Below, in pieces: positions 1 through 8,240 of a stretch of 64,000 nucleotides of DNA. Source of the DNA: Papio anubis (Eukaryota > Chordata > Mammalia > Primates > Cercopithecidae); NCBI RefSeq assembly GCF_008728515.1, contig NC_044985.1, positions 77,476,155-77,540,154 of the forward strand. Direction: 5' to 3'. The stretch's first letter is position 1; each line of letters opens with the position of its first letter. Under the pieces are notes generated by a model that saw nothing but the letters and a program-made list of their open reading frames with translations, was not told the DNA's origin and searched no databases. A program made the position numbers and the translations under genes.

Positions 1-240
1 GAGAAGCTAGGGAGTTCAAAGTTGCTGCCCCGGGAATGAGGAAACATGTGAAAAATCAGAAGACCTGCTGGAATTATGTGAAACTTTAAATTTTCTCCAC
101 ATATATTTTTAATGAAGATAAAATTGAACATGCAACAGCATGAATAAATGAGTACACTGTACTAATTTGAATAAGCCAGTCACAGAAGGACAATACTGCA
201 TAATTCTCCTAATATCAGGTACCTGAAATAATCAGTCTTA

Positions 241-320
241 TTTGGTTGGTGCAAAAGTCATTGCGGTTTTTGTAGTTAAAAGTAATGGCAAAAACTGCAA
301 TTACATTAGCACCAACTTAA
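241..320. mobile_element. MADE1 mariner MITE (80 bp, palindromic)
   Basis: An 80-bp near-palindrome opens with TTTGGTTGGTGCAAAAGTC and closes with the complement (TTAGCACCAACTTAA). The length and termini match MADE1, the non-autonomous derivative of the Hsmar1 mariner transposon. A TA precedes it at 239-240; the expected TA on the right now reads TG. The two halves pair over roughly 30 positions with a few mismatches. MADE1 copies are the known source of many miR-548 family hairpins, so this copy could fold as a pre-miRNA-like hairpin if transcribed. An Hsmar1 parent element lies at 50271-51583. Confidence 0.93.
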
Positions 321-344
321 TGAAAACAAAACAACAACAAAGAA

Positions 345-541
345 GGGTGGCTGTCTGGGGCTGCTGCAGGGAAAGGAGAAGTTGCTAATCAATGGGTATA
401 AAATTCTATTTTGCATAATGAAAAATTTCAGAGATTTGCTGTACAACATTGCACTTACAGAGAACAGTACCATATCACACATTTACATTTCTATTAAAAG
501 GGTCGATCTCATGTTAAGCATTCTCGCCACAATAAAATAAC
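345..541 (+). mobile_element. L1M LINE 3' end fragment
   Basis: The block runs from a GCAGGGAAAGGAGAAGTTGC segment through AATGGGTATAAA to CACAATAAAATAAC. This order matches the 3'UTR of ancient L1M elements, which ends in a CACAATAAAA-type tail. Only the 3' tail is present; no coding sequence is visible. The exact subfamily is not resolved. Confidence 0.7.
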
Positions 542-547
542 ATACAA

Positions 548-626
548 TAACCACTCCATAGTTATAACATATATTTGAGACTTACCAACATATAGCTTAT
601 GATCAAAGTCTGCGGTTGATTTCCAG
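548..626 (+). repeat. 79-bp local direct duplication, copy 1
   Basis: This segment recurs without gaps at 1857-1935 with about five or six mismatches over 79 positions, so it is over 90% identical by eye. It begins TAACCACTCCATA and ends GGTTGATTTCCAG. I do not recognise it as part of a known interspersed family. A local copying event about 1.3 kb apart is the simplest explanation. Confidence 0.85.
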
Positions 627-765
627 TGAAATAACGGATTTGAATGTCTCACAGAAAAAATTATCAGATGATTATACTATCAGCATTAATATTATCACTA
701 TCATCAGCCTCTATCCAAAGCATGGGTCAATATTCTTAAATCAATATAGTATAAGATAAAACTAG

Positions 766-1012
766 GGCTGGGTGCAGTGGATCACATCTAGCCTGGGCAA
801 CATAGCTAAAATTTTGGTCTAAAATTTTCTCTCTTCAAAAAATTTAAATAATTAGCTGTGTGTTGTGGCATACGCCAGTACTCCCAACTGCTCTATAGGC
901 TAAGGCGGGAGGATTGCCTGAGCCCAGAAGTCTCAGGCTGCAGTAACTATTACATATCACTGAACTCTAGCCTGGATTACAGAGTGAGAACCTGTTTCTA
1001 AAATAAAGAAAA
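766..1012 (+). mobile_element. Old Alu (AluJ-like), left monomer internally deleted
   Basis: It starts GGCTGGGTGCAGTGG, jumps to AGCCTGGGCAACATAG and continues through a full but decayed right monomer to an A-rich tail (TAAAATAAAGAAAAGG). Many substitutions and lost CpGs point to the AluJ age class. The left-monomer centre is missing. Confidence 0.9.
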
Positions 1013-1219
1013 GGATAAAACCGTATGGGAAAAATACTGGACACAATTGCGGAGCATATAACTAAAGGTAGGGGGTTAGAATAAAGAAATGAAGGTTGAG
1101 AATATAAAGGAGGTATTGCAAGTAGAGGCCGAATTACTTATATAGAAGCTAGGGAGAATATGCTCTACTTATGAAATTTTAAAAAATACAGTATGGCTAC
1201 ATTGCTAGACTCTACCTTC

Positions 1220-1307
1220 CTCTCTTCTGTTACTTTTTTCATTTCCTCATTTTAGATTTTATAGTCTAGCCATAAAATGCAGAAATGAAAGAAGTAACAG
1301 AGGAGAG
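1220..1307 (+). repeat. 88-bp inverted repeat, 35-bp arms, 18-nt loop
   Basis: The left arm (1220-1254) and right arm (1273-1307) are reverse complements at 31 of 35 positions, with no gaps. As a plus-strand transcript two of the four mismatches become G-U wobbles, giving 33 of 35 paired; the minus strand would pair less well. The loop is 18 nt (1255-1272). The arms are not a terminal repeat of any transposon I know. It could be a decayed MITE or a foldback created by replication; a miRNA-like hairpin is possible but unproven. Confidence 0.75.
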
Positions 1308-1576
1308 AAAGACAGCCAAATCTTGCAGAACTCTAAGCCACCTTTAAAAATGTGGACATTACCATCAGACTTTGGGAAACCATTGAACCAAGGTATAAAA
1401 GAACAGTGACTTTCTTACATAGCCGTTATGAACATCTGGATGTGGTGTGAATAATAGATTAGAAGAAAGTAGTTGAGACAAATTAGAAGATTTTCTCAAA
1501 ATTCCTAGTGAGAAATGACTAGTCTTAGCTAGCATAGTGGTAGACAGTGGAGACAGTAATCACTTAATGGAAGAGG

Positions 1577-1627
1577 TACATAGTATTTTATAGTACATAG
1601 TATTTAATAGTACATAGTATTTTATTT
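1577..1627 (+). repeat. 17-bp tandem repeat, three copies
   Basis: The unit TACATAGTATTTTATAG occurs three times in a row (1577-1593, 1594-1610, 1611-1627). The copies differ at only a few positions. This is a small non-coding minisatellite. Confidence 0.88.
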
Positions 1628-1856
1628 GACATGACTGGGCTTCAGAGGTGGAGGAAAGAGGGAGGAGGATGGTTTCAGGGTTGCTGACATAGACACTCAG
1701 GTGGATTGTGATGTTATTCACAGAAGGGGAAACACTAAAGAAAAGGAGCATATTGGGGCTGTGGGAGAGAGGAGGTGAAAATTAGGAATGTGATTTAATT
1801 GTATTAAGTTTGCAATGCTTCCAGGTAATAAAAGCAGAAATTGAAGCTGTTGAAGT

Positions 1857-1935
1857 TAACCACTCCATAATTTTAACATATATTTGAAACTTACCAACAT
1901 ATAGCTTATGATCAAAGCCTGTGGTTGATTTCCAG
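1857..1935 (+). repeat. 79-bp local direct duplication, copy 2
   Basis: Second copy of the segment at 548-626, same orientation, no gaps. Similarity stops abruptly on both sides: after the shared TTTCCAG the two copies diverge at once, which marks clean breakpoints. Confidence 0.85.
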
Positions 1936-2301
1936 GGAGGATTTTATGGAAGAAGAAAAGAAGAGAAACTTGGACTGAATGCTGTGAAGTAAAGTGTCAT
2001 AGATATTCTGAAAAGGAGTCTAAAAGAGTTCAGTGGAAACAAGGCGTGAATAATTTCACAGAGGCCAAAGGAAGTGAGTGATCCAAAAAGCGAGATGTTT
2101 TTACTTGGTATTTTGAAAGCAATCTTTTTCACTTTCTACTGTTCATCCAATTGATTATACGTTTTCTGATTTTCTGTTCTACTCTTCCTGTGTGATATGA
2201 CTGAAAGGAAAATAATTTATGTTCTAGTCACCTCTCTGCCCTTAGTGCCTAAAGCAATGCACAGTGACAGAAAGATGGAATTAATAAACTAACTGAAGGT
2301 T

Positions 2302-2618
2302 GCCGGGAGCAATGACTCATGCCTGTAATCCCAGCACTTTGGGAGGCCGAGGCGGGTGGATCACGATGTCAGGAGTTCAAGCCTGGCTGAGATGGTGAAA
2401 CCCTGTCTCTACTGAAAAGACAAAAATTAGCCTGGCGCAGGGGCAGGTGCCTATAATCCCAGCTACTCAGGAGGCTGAGGCAGGAGAATAGCTTGAACCC
2501 AGGAGAAGGAGGTTGCCGTGAACCGAGATCTCACCACTGCACTCCAGCCTGGGTGACAGAGCGAAACTCTGTCTCAAAATAAATAAATAAAATAAAATAA
2601 AATAAAATAAAATAAAAT
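2302..2618 (+). mobile_element. AluS-type Alu, full length
   Basis: A complete dimeric Alu from GCCGGGAGCAATGACTC to CTGTCTCAAAATAAATAAAT. The tail is expanded as (AAATA)n to about 2618. The flanks carry a probable target-site duplication: AACTGAAGGTT before (2291-2301) and AAGTGAAGGTT after the tail. Age class S is judged from moderate divergence. Confidence 0.95.
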
Positions 2619-2629
2619 AAGTGAAGGTT

Positions 2630-2974
2630 AATCCTATTTTTAACATACTGGGTCTCCACAAATTTGTTAGAAAAACCTATAATATGCACAATTGGTTTAA
2701 TTGTTCAATACTATTAATATTATTCATTAAATGTATTTAATATAATTAACTAAGGCTAATGTGGACTCAAGTACTAAGTGCCTTTTGGTTAAAGCATTCT
2801 TCAAAATCTCATTCTTAAAAATGTCCTATAGTTCTGCATCAATTCACCAGAGTAATCAGCACTTTTACCTGTTTTCAAAGTACGTTTCTATGATAAAATG
2901 GAAAAAGATACATAAAGTATATTTATAAAATATTTAACTTTCAGTTTCGATAAAGGAATCACTACATAAAACTC
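2630..2974. other. Unassigned AT-rich DNA
   Basis: No gene, RNA or recognisable repeat is visible between the AluS tail and the start of the antisense L1M block. Confidence 0.5.
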
Positions 2975-3445
2975 AAAAGTCCTCAGCTTCCCTGTCCTTT
3001 GCAACCATTAATCTATTTTCTATTCCTATAATTTTGTCATGTTAAGAATGTTATAAAAGTGGAATAATATTATCTGTGATTTTTTTAGATTGACTTTTTT
3101 ACTCAACATAATAGCCTTGAGATCCATCCAAATTTTTATGTGTCAGTATCTCATTACTTTTTATTGCTGAGTAGCATTCCATGGTATAAATGCACCACAG
3201 TTTAACCATTAATTAACAAAATTAATTTAACCATTAATTTTGGAAACCAAAATTAAGAGAAATTTTGGTTTCCAGTTTTAGTCTATAATATGTAAAGTTT
3301 CTATGAGCAATAAAACAATTGTGTAAAGGTCTCTGTGTGGACAAGGGTCATACTTCTCTGGCCTAAAGGCCTAAGAGTGCGATTACTGGGCCATTATGCA
3401 AGTGCATGCTTAATTTACTACGGATTTCCTGGATCCATTCATTTT
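2975..3445 (-). mobile_element. Ancient L1M LINE, ORF2 3' region, antisense
   Basis: On the plus strand the order GCAACCATTAATCTATTTTC, GGAATAATATTATCTGTG, TTTTTATTGCTGAGTAGCAT and ATTCCATGGTATAAATGCAC is the antisense of the L1M ORF2 C-terminal region. The copy is decayed, with a local rearrangement at 3202-3274. It continues past an inserted Tigger element into 5' L1M sequence at 3983. Confidence 0.85.
3202..3274. repeat. Inverted and direct repeat cluster inside L1M
   Basis: A perfect 14-bp inverted repeat (TGGAAACCAAAATT at 3241-3254, complement at 3261-3274) flanks a 6-nt loop. Just upstream TTAACCATTAATT is repeated directly (about 3202-3214 and 3228-3240). The surrounding L1 normally has a single copy of these segments, so the cluster looks like a template-switch scar. 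Confidence 0.7.
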
Positions 3446-3647
3446 GATACATTTTCTTTGAGCATTTGAAACACATGCTACTTTATTTACTTTATTCTGT
3501 CCCCAAATGTCTCCCATAAAAATTTCACTGTTACTTAAATTGTTTTTTCCCCTACATGAAAGCTATAATTTCTCTCACTAATTTCAGGATTTTTTTTTGT
3601 CATTAGTTTCCAGAAGTTTGTCTCTGATGTCTTTTGATTTGGGTTTA

Positions 3648-3980
3648 TAGTCCTACTTTGCTTACCAATGGAGGCGTATTCTGAGAAATGTGTCATTTGG
3701 TGATTTCATCATTGTATCAATTCATGGAGTGCACTAACACAAGCCTGGATGGTACAGCCTACCACATATCTGGACTACATGGTATAGTCCATTGCTCCTC
3801 AGCTACAAACTTGTACAACATGTTATTGTACTAAATGCTGTAGGCAACTGTAACACAATGGTTTAAGTATTTGTGTATGTAAACATAGAAAAGGTAGAGT
3901 AAAAATTGATTTTTTAATTTTATGAGGTCATGGTTGCATACGTGGTTCACTGTTGACCAAAGCATCTTTACGCATGACTG
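3648..3980. mobile_element. Tigger7/MER44-like DNA transposon (non-autonomous)
   Basis: This 333-bp element ends in CGCATGACTG, the complement of a degraded TAGTCCTACT start, and is bounded by TA on both sides (3646-3647, 3981-3982) as expected for TcMar-Tigger elements. Internal landmarks such as TTCTGAGAAATGTGTCATTT, GGTATAGTCCATTGCTCCTC and GTAACACAATGG fit the MER44 type. No transposase ORF is present. It lies within antisense L1M, so it inserted after that LINE or at its deletion edge. Confidence 0.78.
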
Positions 3981-3982
3981 TA

Positions 3983-5605
3983 TTTGAGATTATTCGGCTT
4001 GGAATTCATTCAGCTTCTTGAGTCTGTGCTTTTATGTTTCTCTGTCAAATCTCCAAAAAGAGTCGTAAGTAATTACCTTTTACTTGATAGTAAACTCCAT
4101 GAACTATGTTGACACATAGATAGAGTGTTTTTTTTTCTAGTAACACAGTGATTGAGTTTCTTCTCATTTTTCTAATTTTTCTCTGTTGTGTATATAATCT
4201 TATTATATCTTCACATTTGTTAATTTTTGCCTTTGCTCTTTACATTTGTGTTGAGCCCATCCACTGAAGATTTTCTTCTTTTTCTTCTTTCAGTAATTAT
4301 ATTTTTCACTTCTAAAATTTCTATTTGGCTCCTTTTAACATATTTTTTCTCTGCTGATACTCTCTGCTTCTTTGATGTGATTTATCTTCTTTCCCTTTGT
4401 TGCAAGCACATTTGTAATTGCTCACTGAAGCATTTTTATAATGGCTGCTTTAAAATCATTGTCAGATAATTCTAATATATGTGTCACCTTAGTGTTGGGA
4501 GTTATTGATTGTCTTCCCCATTCAAGGTGAGGTCTTTTTCTTGATATAGCTAGTGATTTTAGAGTGTAACCTGAATTTTTGTGTGAATTATTTTATGATG
4601 CTCTAGATATTATTTCTATCTTGTGTTTTAAAATATCTTTCATAACACTACTCTACTTTTAGAAGGAGGTTGTTCTTTCCTTTTTCTCAGGTGAGAGTAC
4701 AAGTCCAGGTTTTCCATTTGGCCTCCATTGATCCAGGTTCTGCACTTGGCCTCTAATTGACCTCCATTAACCTAGAGGGGCTTCTTCTTAATGCTGGGTG
4801 GCATTGGTAATTCACATTTGCCCTGTTAGGCTTCCACTGATATTATTCTTGCTGTGAGTGAGAAGTGCTCCTTTTTCCTGCTTCCATGTGGCCTCCAGTG
4901 ACACCATATAGGGGTGAGTGAATAGTGTTGAAGATACTGAATCTCCACTAGCCAATCTGACACCATCCCACTAACGAGTAGAAGGTGCATTTTGTTATCA
5001 TTGGTGAAGATGGGAATGCCATGTACCCACCTGGTCTCCAATGACATAAAGTGAAGGAGGTCTTTGTACAGAGTAACAAAATAGGATGAAAATTCTACTA
5101 CAAATTTGGCATTCATTGACATTACAGAAATGGCCTCTTAGAAGCCTTGAGAGTAGAAGGCTCCAGGATTTTCACTCATCATTTGCCAGGAAGGGTGGAA
5201 GTGTGAAGAGCCACAGCTTTATCTGTGGTATTTGGATGGAAAGAAATAATAATTATTGGAAAGTTTTCTGACTTGCTAGGCAGGCCCATTCCTGGTCCTT
5301 GGGCTGAAGAGAGTAAAGTTTTCTTAGAGCCTTGTTTTTGTGTGCTCATTGGTATTTTCAGATGGCCGGCTTCTCCAATCTTTACTTCAGTTGGGATATA
5401 TAGGGCAAAAAGAAAACTCAGAAACTTTACCACTGAGTTGTTCTTTAGGTCCCAAGGTCTCCAAATATTTGCATTCTTTTCTACAGCTTTCAAAGTCTTA
5501 TTAAATTTGTTTTACATATAACGCACATAGTTTTAGCTGTATTTAGTAAAAGGAACAGAGAAATATACATCAGTTCTATCTTTCCAGAAGTAGAAGTCTC
5601 ATAAA
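3983..5605 (-). mobile_element. Ancient L1M LINE, 5' portion, antisense
   Basis: Plus-strand landmarks (CCATCCACTGAAGATTTTC, TTTCTATTTGGCTCCTTTTA, then CTTTCCAGAAGTAGAAGTC near 5590) match antisense L1M 5' sequence, ending at the element's 5' end. Together with 2975-3445 it forms one minus-strand L1M whose middle is deleted. No ORF is intact. A related antisense L1M lies at 31646-33025. The middle of this block (4830-5550) is the least certain. Confidence 0.65.
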
Positions 5606-5630
5606 GCTTTTGAATATAGCATTTTTTAGA

Positions 5631-7029
5631 TTTTTTTATTATACTTTAAGTTCTATGGTACATGCGCAGCTTGTGCAGGTTTGTTACATATTTATACATG
5701 TGTCATGTTGGTTTGCTGCACTCATTAACTCATCATTTACAGTAGCTATATCTCCGAATGCTATCCCTCCCCAATTCCCCCACCCCATGTGTGTGATGTT
5801 CCCCTTCTTGTGTCCAAGTGTTCTCATTGTTCAGTTCCCACCTATGAGTGAGAACATGCAGTGTTTGATTACCTGTCCTTGCGATAGTTTGCTCAGAATG
5901 ATGGTTTCTAGCTTCATCCATGTCCCTACAAAGGACATGTACTCAACCTTTTGTATGGCTGCATTGTATTCCATGGTGTATATGTGCCACATTTTCTTAA
6001 TCCAGTCTATCATTGATGGACATTTGGGTTGGTTCCAAGTCTTTGCTATTGTGAATAGTGCCACAATAAGCATACATGTGCATGTGTCTTTATAGTAGCA
6101 TGATTTATAATCCTTTGGGTATATATCCAGTAATGGGACAGCTGGGTCAAATGGTATTTCTAGTTCTAGATCCTTGAGGAATTGCCACATTGTCTTCCAC
6201 AATGGTTGAACTAGTTTACAGTCCCACCAACAGGGTAAAAGGTGTTGAGGATGGTGACGTTTTGGTATGGATGTCCTTTCTGTTTGTTAGTTTTCTTTCT
6301 AACAGTCAGGACTCTCAGCTGCAGGTCTGTTGAAGTTTGCTGGAGGTGCACACAAGATCCTGTTTGCCTGGGTATCACCAGCGGAGGCTGCAGAACAGCA
6401 AATATTACAGAAAGGCAAGTGTTTCTGTCAGATTGTTCCTCTGGAAGCTTTGTCTCAGAGTGGCACCCGGCTGCATGAGATGTCATTCGGCCCCTACAGG
6501 GAGGTGCCTCCCAGTTAGGCTACTCGGGGGTCAGGGACCCACTTGAGGAGGCACTCTGTCCATTTTCAGATCTCAAACTTCGTGCTGGGAGGACCACTAC
6601 TCTCTTCAAAGCTGTCAGACAAGGACATTTAAGTCTGCAGAAGTTTCTGCTGCCTTTTGTTCAGCTATGCCCTGCGAGCCAGGTACAGAATATAATCTCC
6701 TGGTGTGTCATTTGCTAAGACCTTTGGAAAAGCGCAGTGTTAGGGTGGGAGTGACCCAATTTTCCAGATGCAGTCTGTCATGGCTTCCCTTGACTAGGAA
6801 AGGGAATTCCCCGACCCCTTGTACTTCCCGGGTGAGGCAATGCCTCACCCTGCTTCAGCTCATACTCCATGGGTTGTACCCACTGTCCTGCACCCACTAT
6901 CCAACAAGCCCCAGTGAAATGAACCCAGCAGCTCAGTTGGAAATGCAGAAATCACCCATCTTCTGCATCACTCACACTGGGAGCTATAGACTTGAGCTGT
7001 TCCTATTCAGCCATGTTGGCAGCAACTTT
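5631..7029 (-). mobile_element. L1PA-type LINE with large internal deletion
   Basis: Reading the minus strand, the element has a nearly full 5'UTR (7029 down to about 6240), which includes GGAACAGCTCAAGTCTATAG, then switches directly to the ORF2 3' end and 3'UTR (about 6238 down to 5631, ending in a poly-A seen here as TTTTTTTATTATAC). ORF1 and most of ORF2 are missing. A 123-codon frame at 5831-6202 is the ORF2 C-terminal tail. The short repeat GCATTTTTT at both ends (5619, 7030) is a possible target-site duplication. Confidence 0.88.
5831..6202 (-). pseudogene. L1 ORF2p C-terminal fragment
   Basis: The 123-codon minus-strand frame encodes the carboxy-terminal end of L1 ORF2p, recognised by segments like KTWNQPKCPSMIDWIKKMW and the terminal SLIGGN. 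It lacks the endonuclease and reverse-transcriptase domains, which the element's internal deletion removed. It is a dead fragment, not a functional gene. Confidence 0.88.
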
Positions 7030-7039
7030 GCATTTTTTT

Positions 7040-7997
7040 TTTTTATTTAAAGAACAAATGCCCAGTAATACATAATCTTAAAAATTGAACCTTTAAATCA
7101 GAGGGAGGACCTCAGTAAGTATCAGCATTATACACTTATAAACCTTAAAATGCTATCATGGAAAGCATGGATATATCTGTCTTCATTTTAACAGAAAATT
7201 GCACTTAATTCAAGATCATTCATCTAATATAAGTGAAAAAGATTACTTTTTAAAAATATTCACAGTATTTCCCACTTGTCGAAAAGGTTAGTTTAATCCA
7301 AAAGGCATTTTTTAAATTAATAAGTAGTGTTCTGTTCACATTTGTTTTTAATCAATAGTAAAGGCTTTGAGTCTAAGAAACTATTCAAATGTATGTTGAA
7401 TTTAAGCATTTTTAATTGGATCATTCACAACACATTTTCTAAAAATATAACCCAAAAATATACTAATTTATCATAAACATGGAAGCCTTAATCTTCTTGG
7501 CATATTGTAAAAGGCAGTCATCTCATGAGACACTGTTGTTTTTTCATCTCAATGTTTTTTCTAGTGATGAAGCAAAACTGTGAATTTTTATCTGGCACTG
7601 AACTAACAGTGTGAGTCACAGGAGAGGAAAAATTTTAGGTGTTTATGACAAGAAGAGACATGGAATGAATTTGGTGACAGAAAATGTTGCAAGAACCACT
7701 CATTAATAATGATTTTTAAAATTTATTTTTCAATCTTTTTTATCTGATACTTATTCTCACATTTGAGGTCCTTACCAAAGGATACAAACATACAAGCATC
7801 AATATAGCTGTGTAATATTAAAAATCTTTATTTTCTAATCAACTACATGATCAGGTGAAGAAAATTCATTTATCTAGCTAAGTCATCCCTAATTGCTTGA
7901 GATTATTCATACTAGATAATCAGGGGTAACTTAGTGAGTGCATAAACTATGTGTTTACAATTTCATTTCATGGTTGATGATAAAAATATAAATGAAT
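7040..7997. other. Unassigned AT-rich DNA
   Basis: I see no gene, RNA or clear repeat here. The composition is AT-rich and the frames are short and closed. Confidence 0.5.
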
Positions 7998-8240
7998 CAA
8001 TACTACATATTGAGGACTTATTTTCTGTCTGTAATATTCAAAGAAATTTACAAATATTTTACTTTTCTGAACAATTGTATGGTCTATAACAATCCCATAT
8101 TACGGATAGAGAAACTGAGATAACAGTAATTGCCTCACCTCTTATCTGGCAAAGAATAATCATTTTAATAGGTGATATAGCCAGAAACTGAACCAAAATA
8201 GTCTGACTCAATATCCCAAGTCTTAACCTCTCTTCTCTAA
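7998..8240 (+). mobile_element. MIR SINE
   Basis: The core runs from ACTACATATTGAGGACTTA through AATCCCATATTACGGATAGA, GAAACTGAGATAACAG and AGAAACTGAACCAAAATAG to TCTTAACCTCTCTTC. This order is that of the MIR core and LINE-related 3' end. It is old and diverged. Confidence 0.75.

Larger units (their letters stand above)
1013..2290. other. Mostly unassigned AT-rich stretch
   Basis: Outside the hairpin (1220-1307), the short tandem repeat (1577-1627) and the duplicated 79-mer (1857-1935), I recognise no gene or repeat family. The open frames here are under 65 codons and look accidental. Confidence 0.5.

Noticed and set aside
6667..7050. 127-codon plus-strand frame antisense to the L1 5'UTR, possible ORF0
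   Set aside because: I cannot match it to the known L1 ORF0 peptide or show a conserved start. It runs out of the L1 into flanking poly-T.
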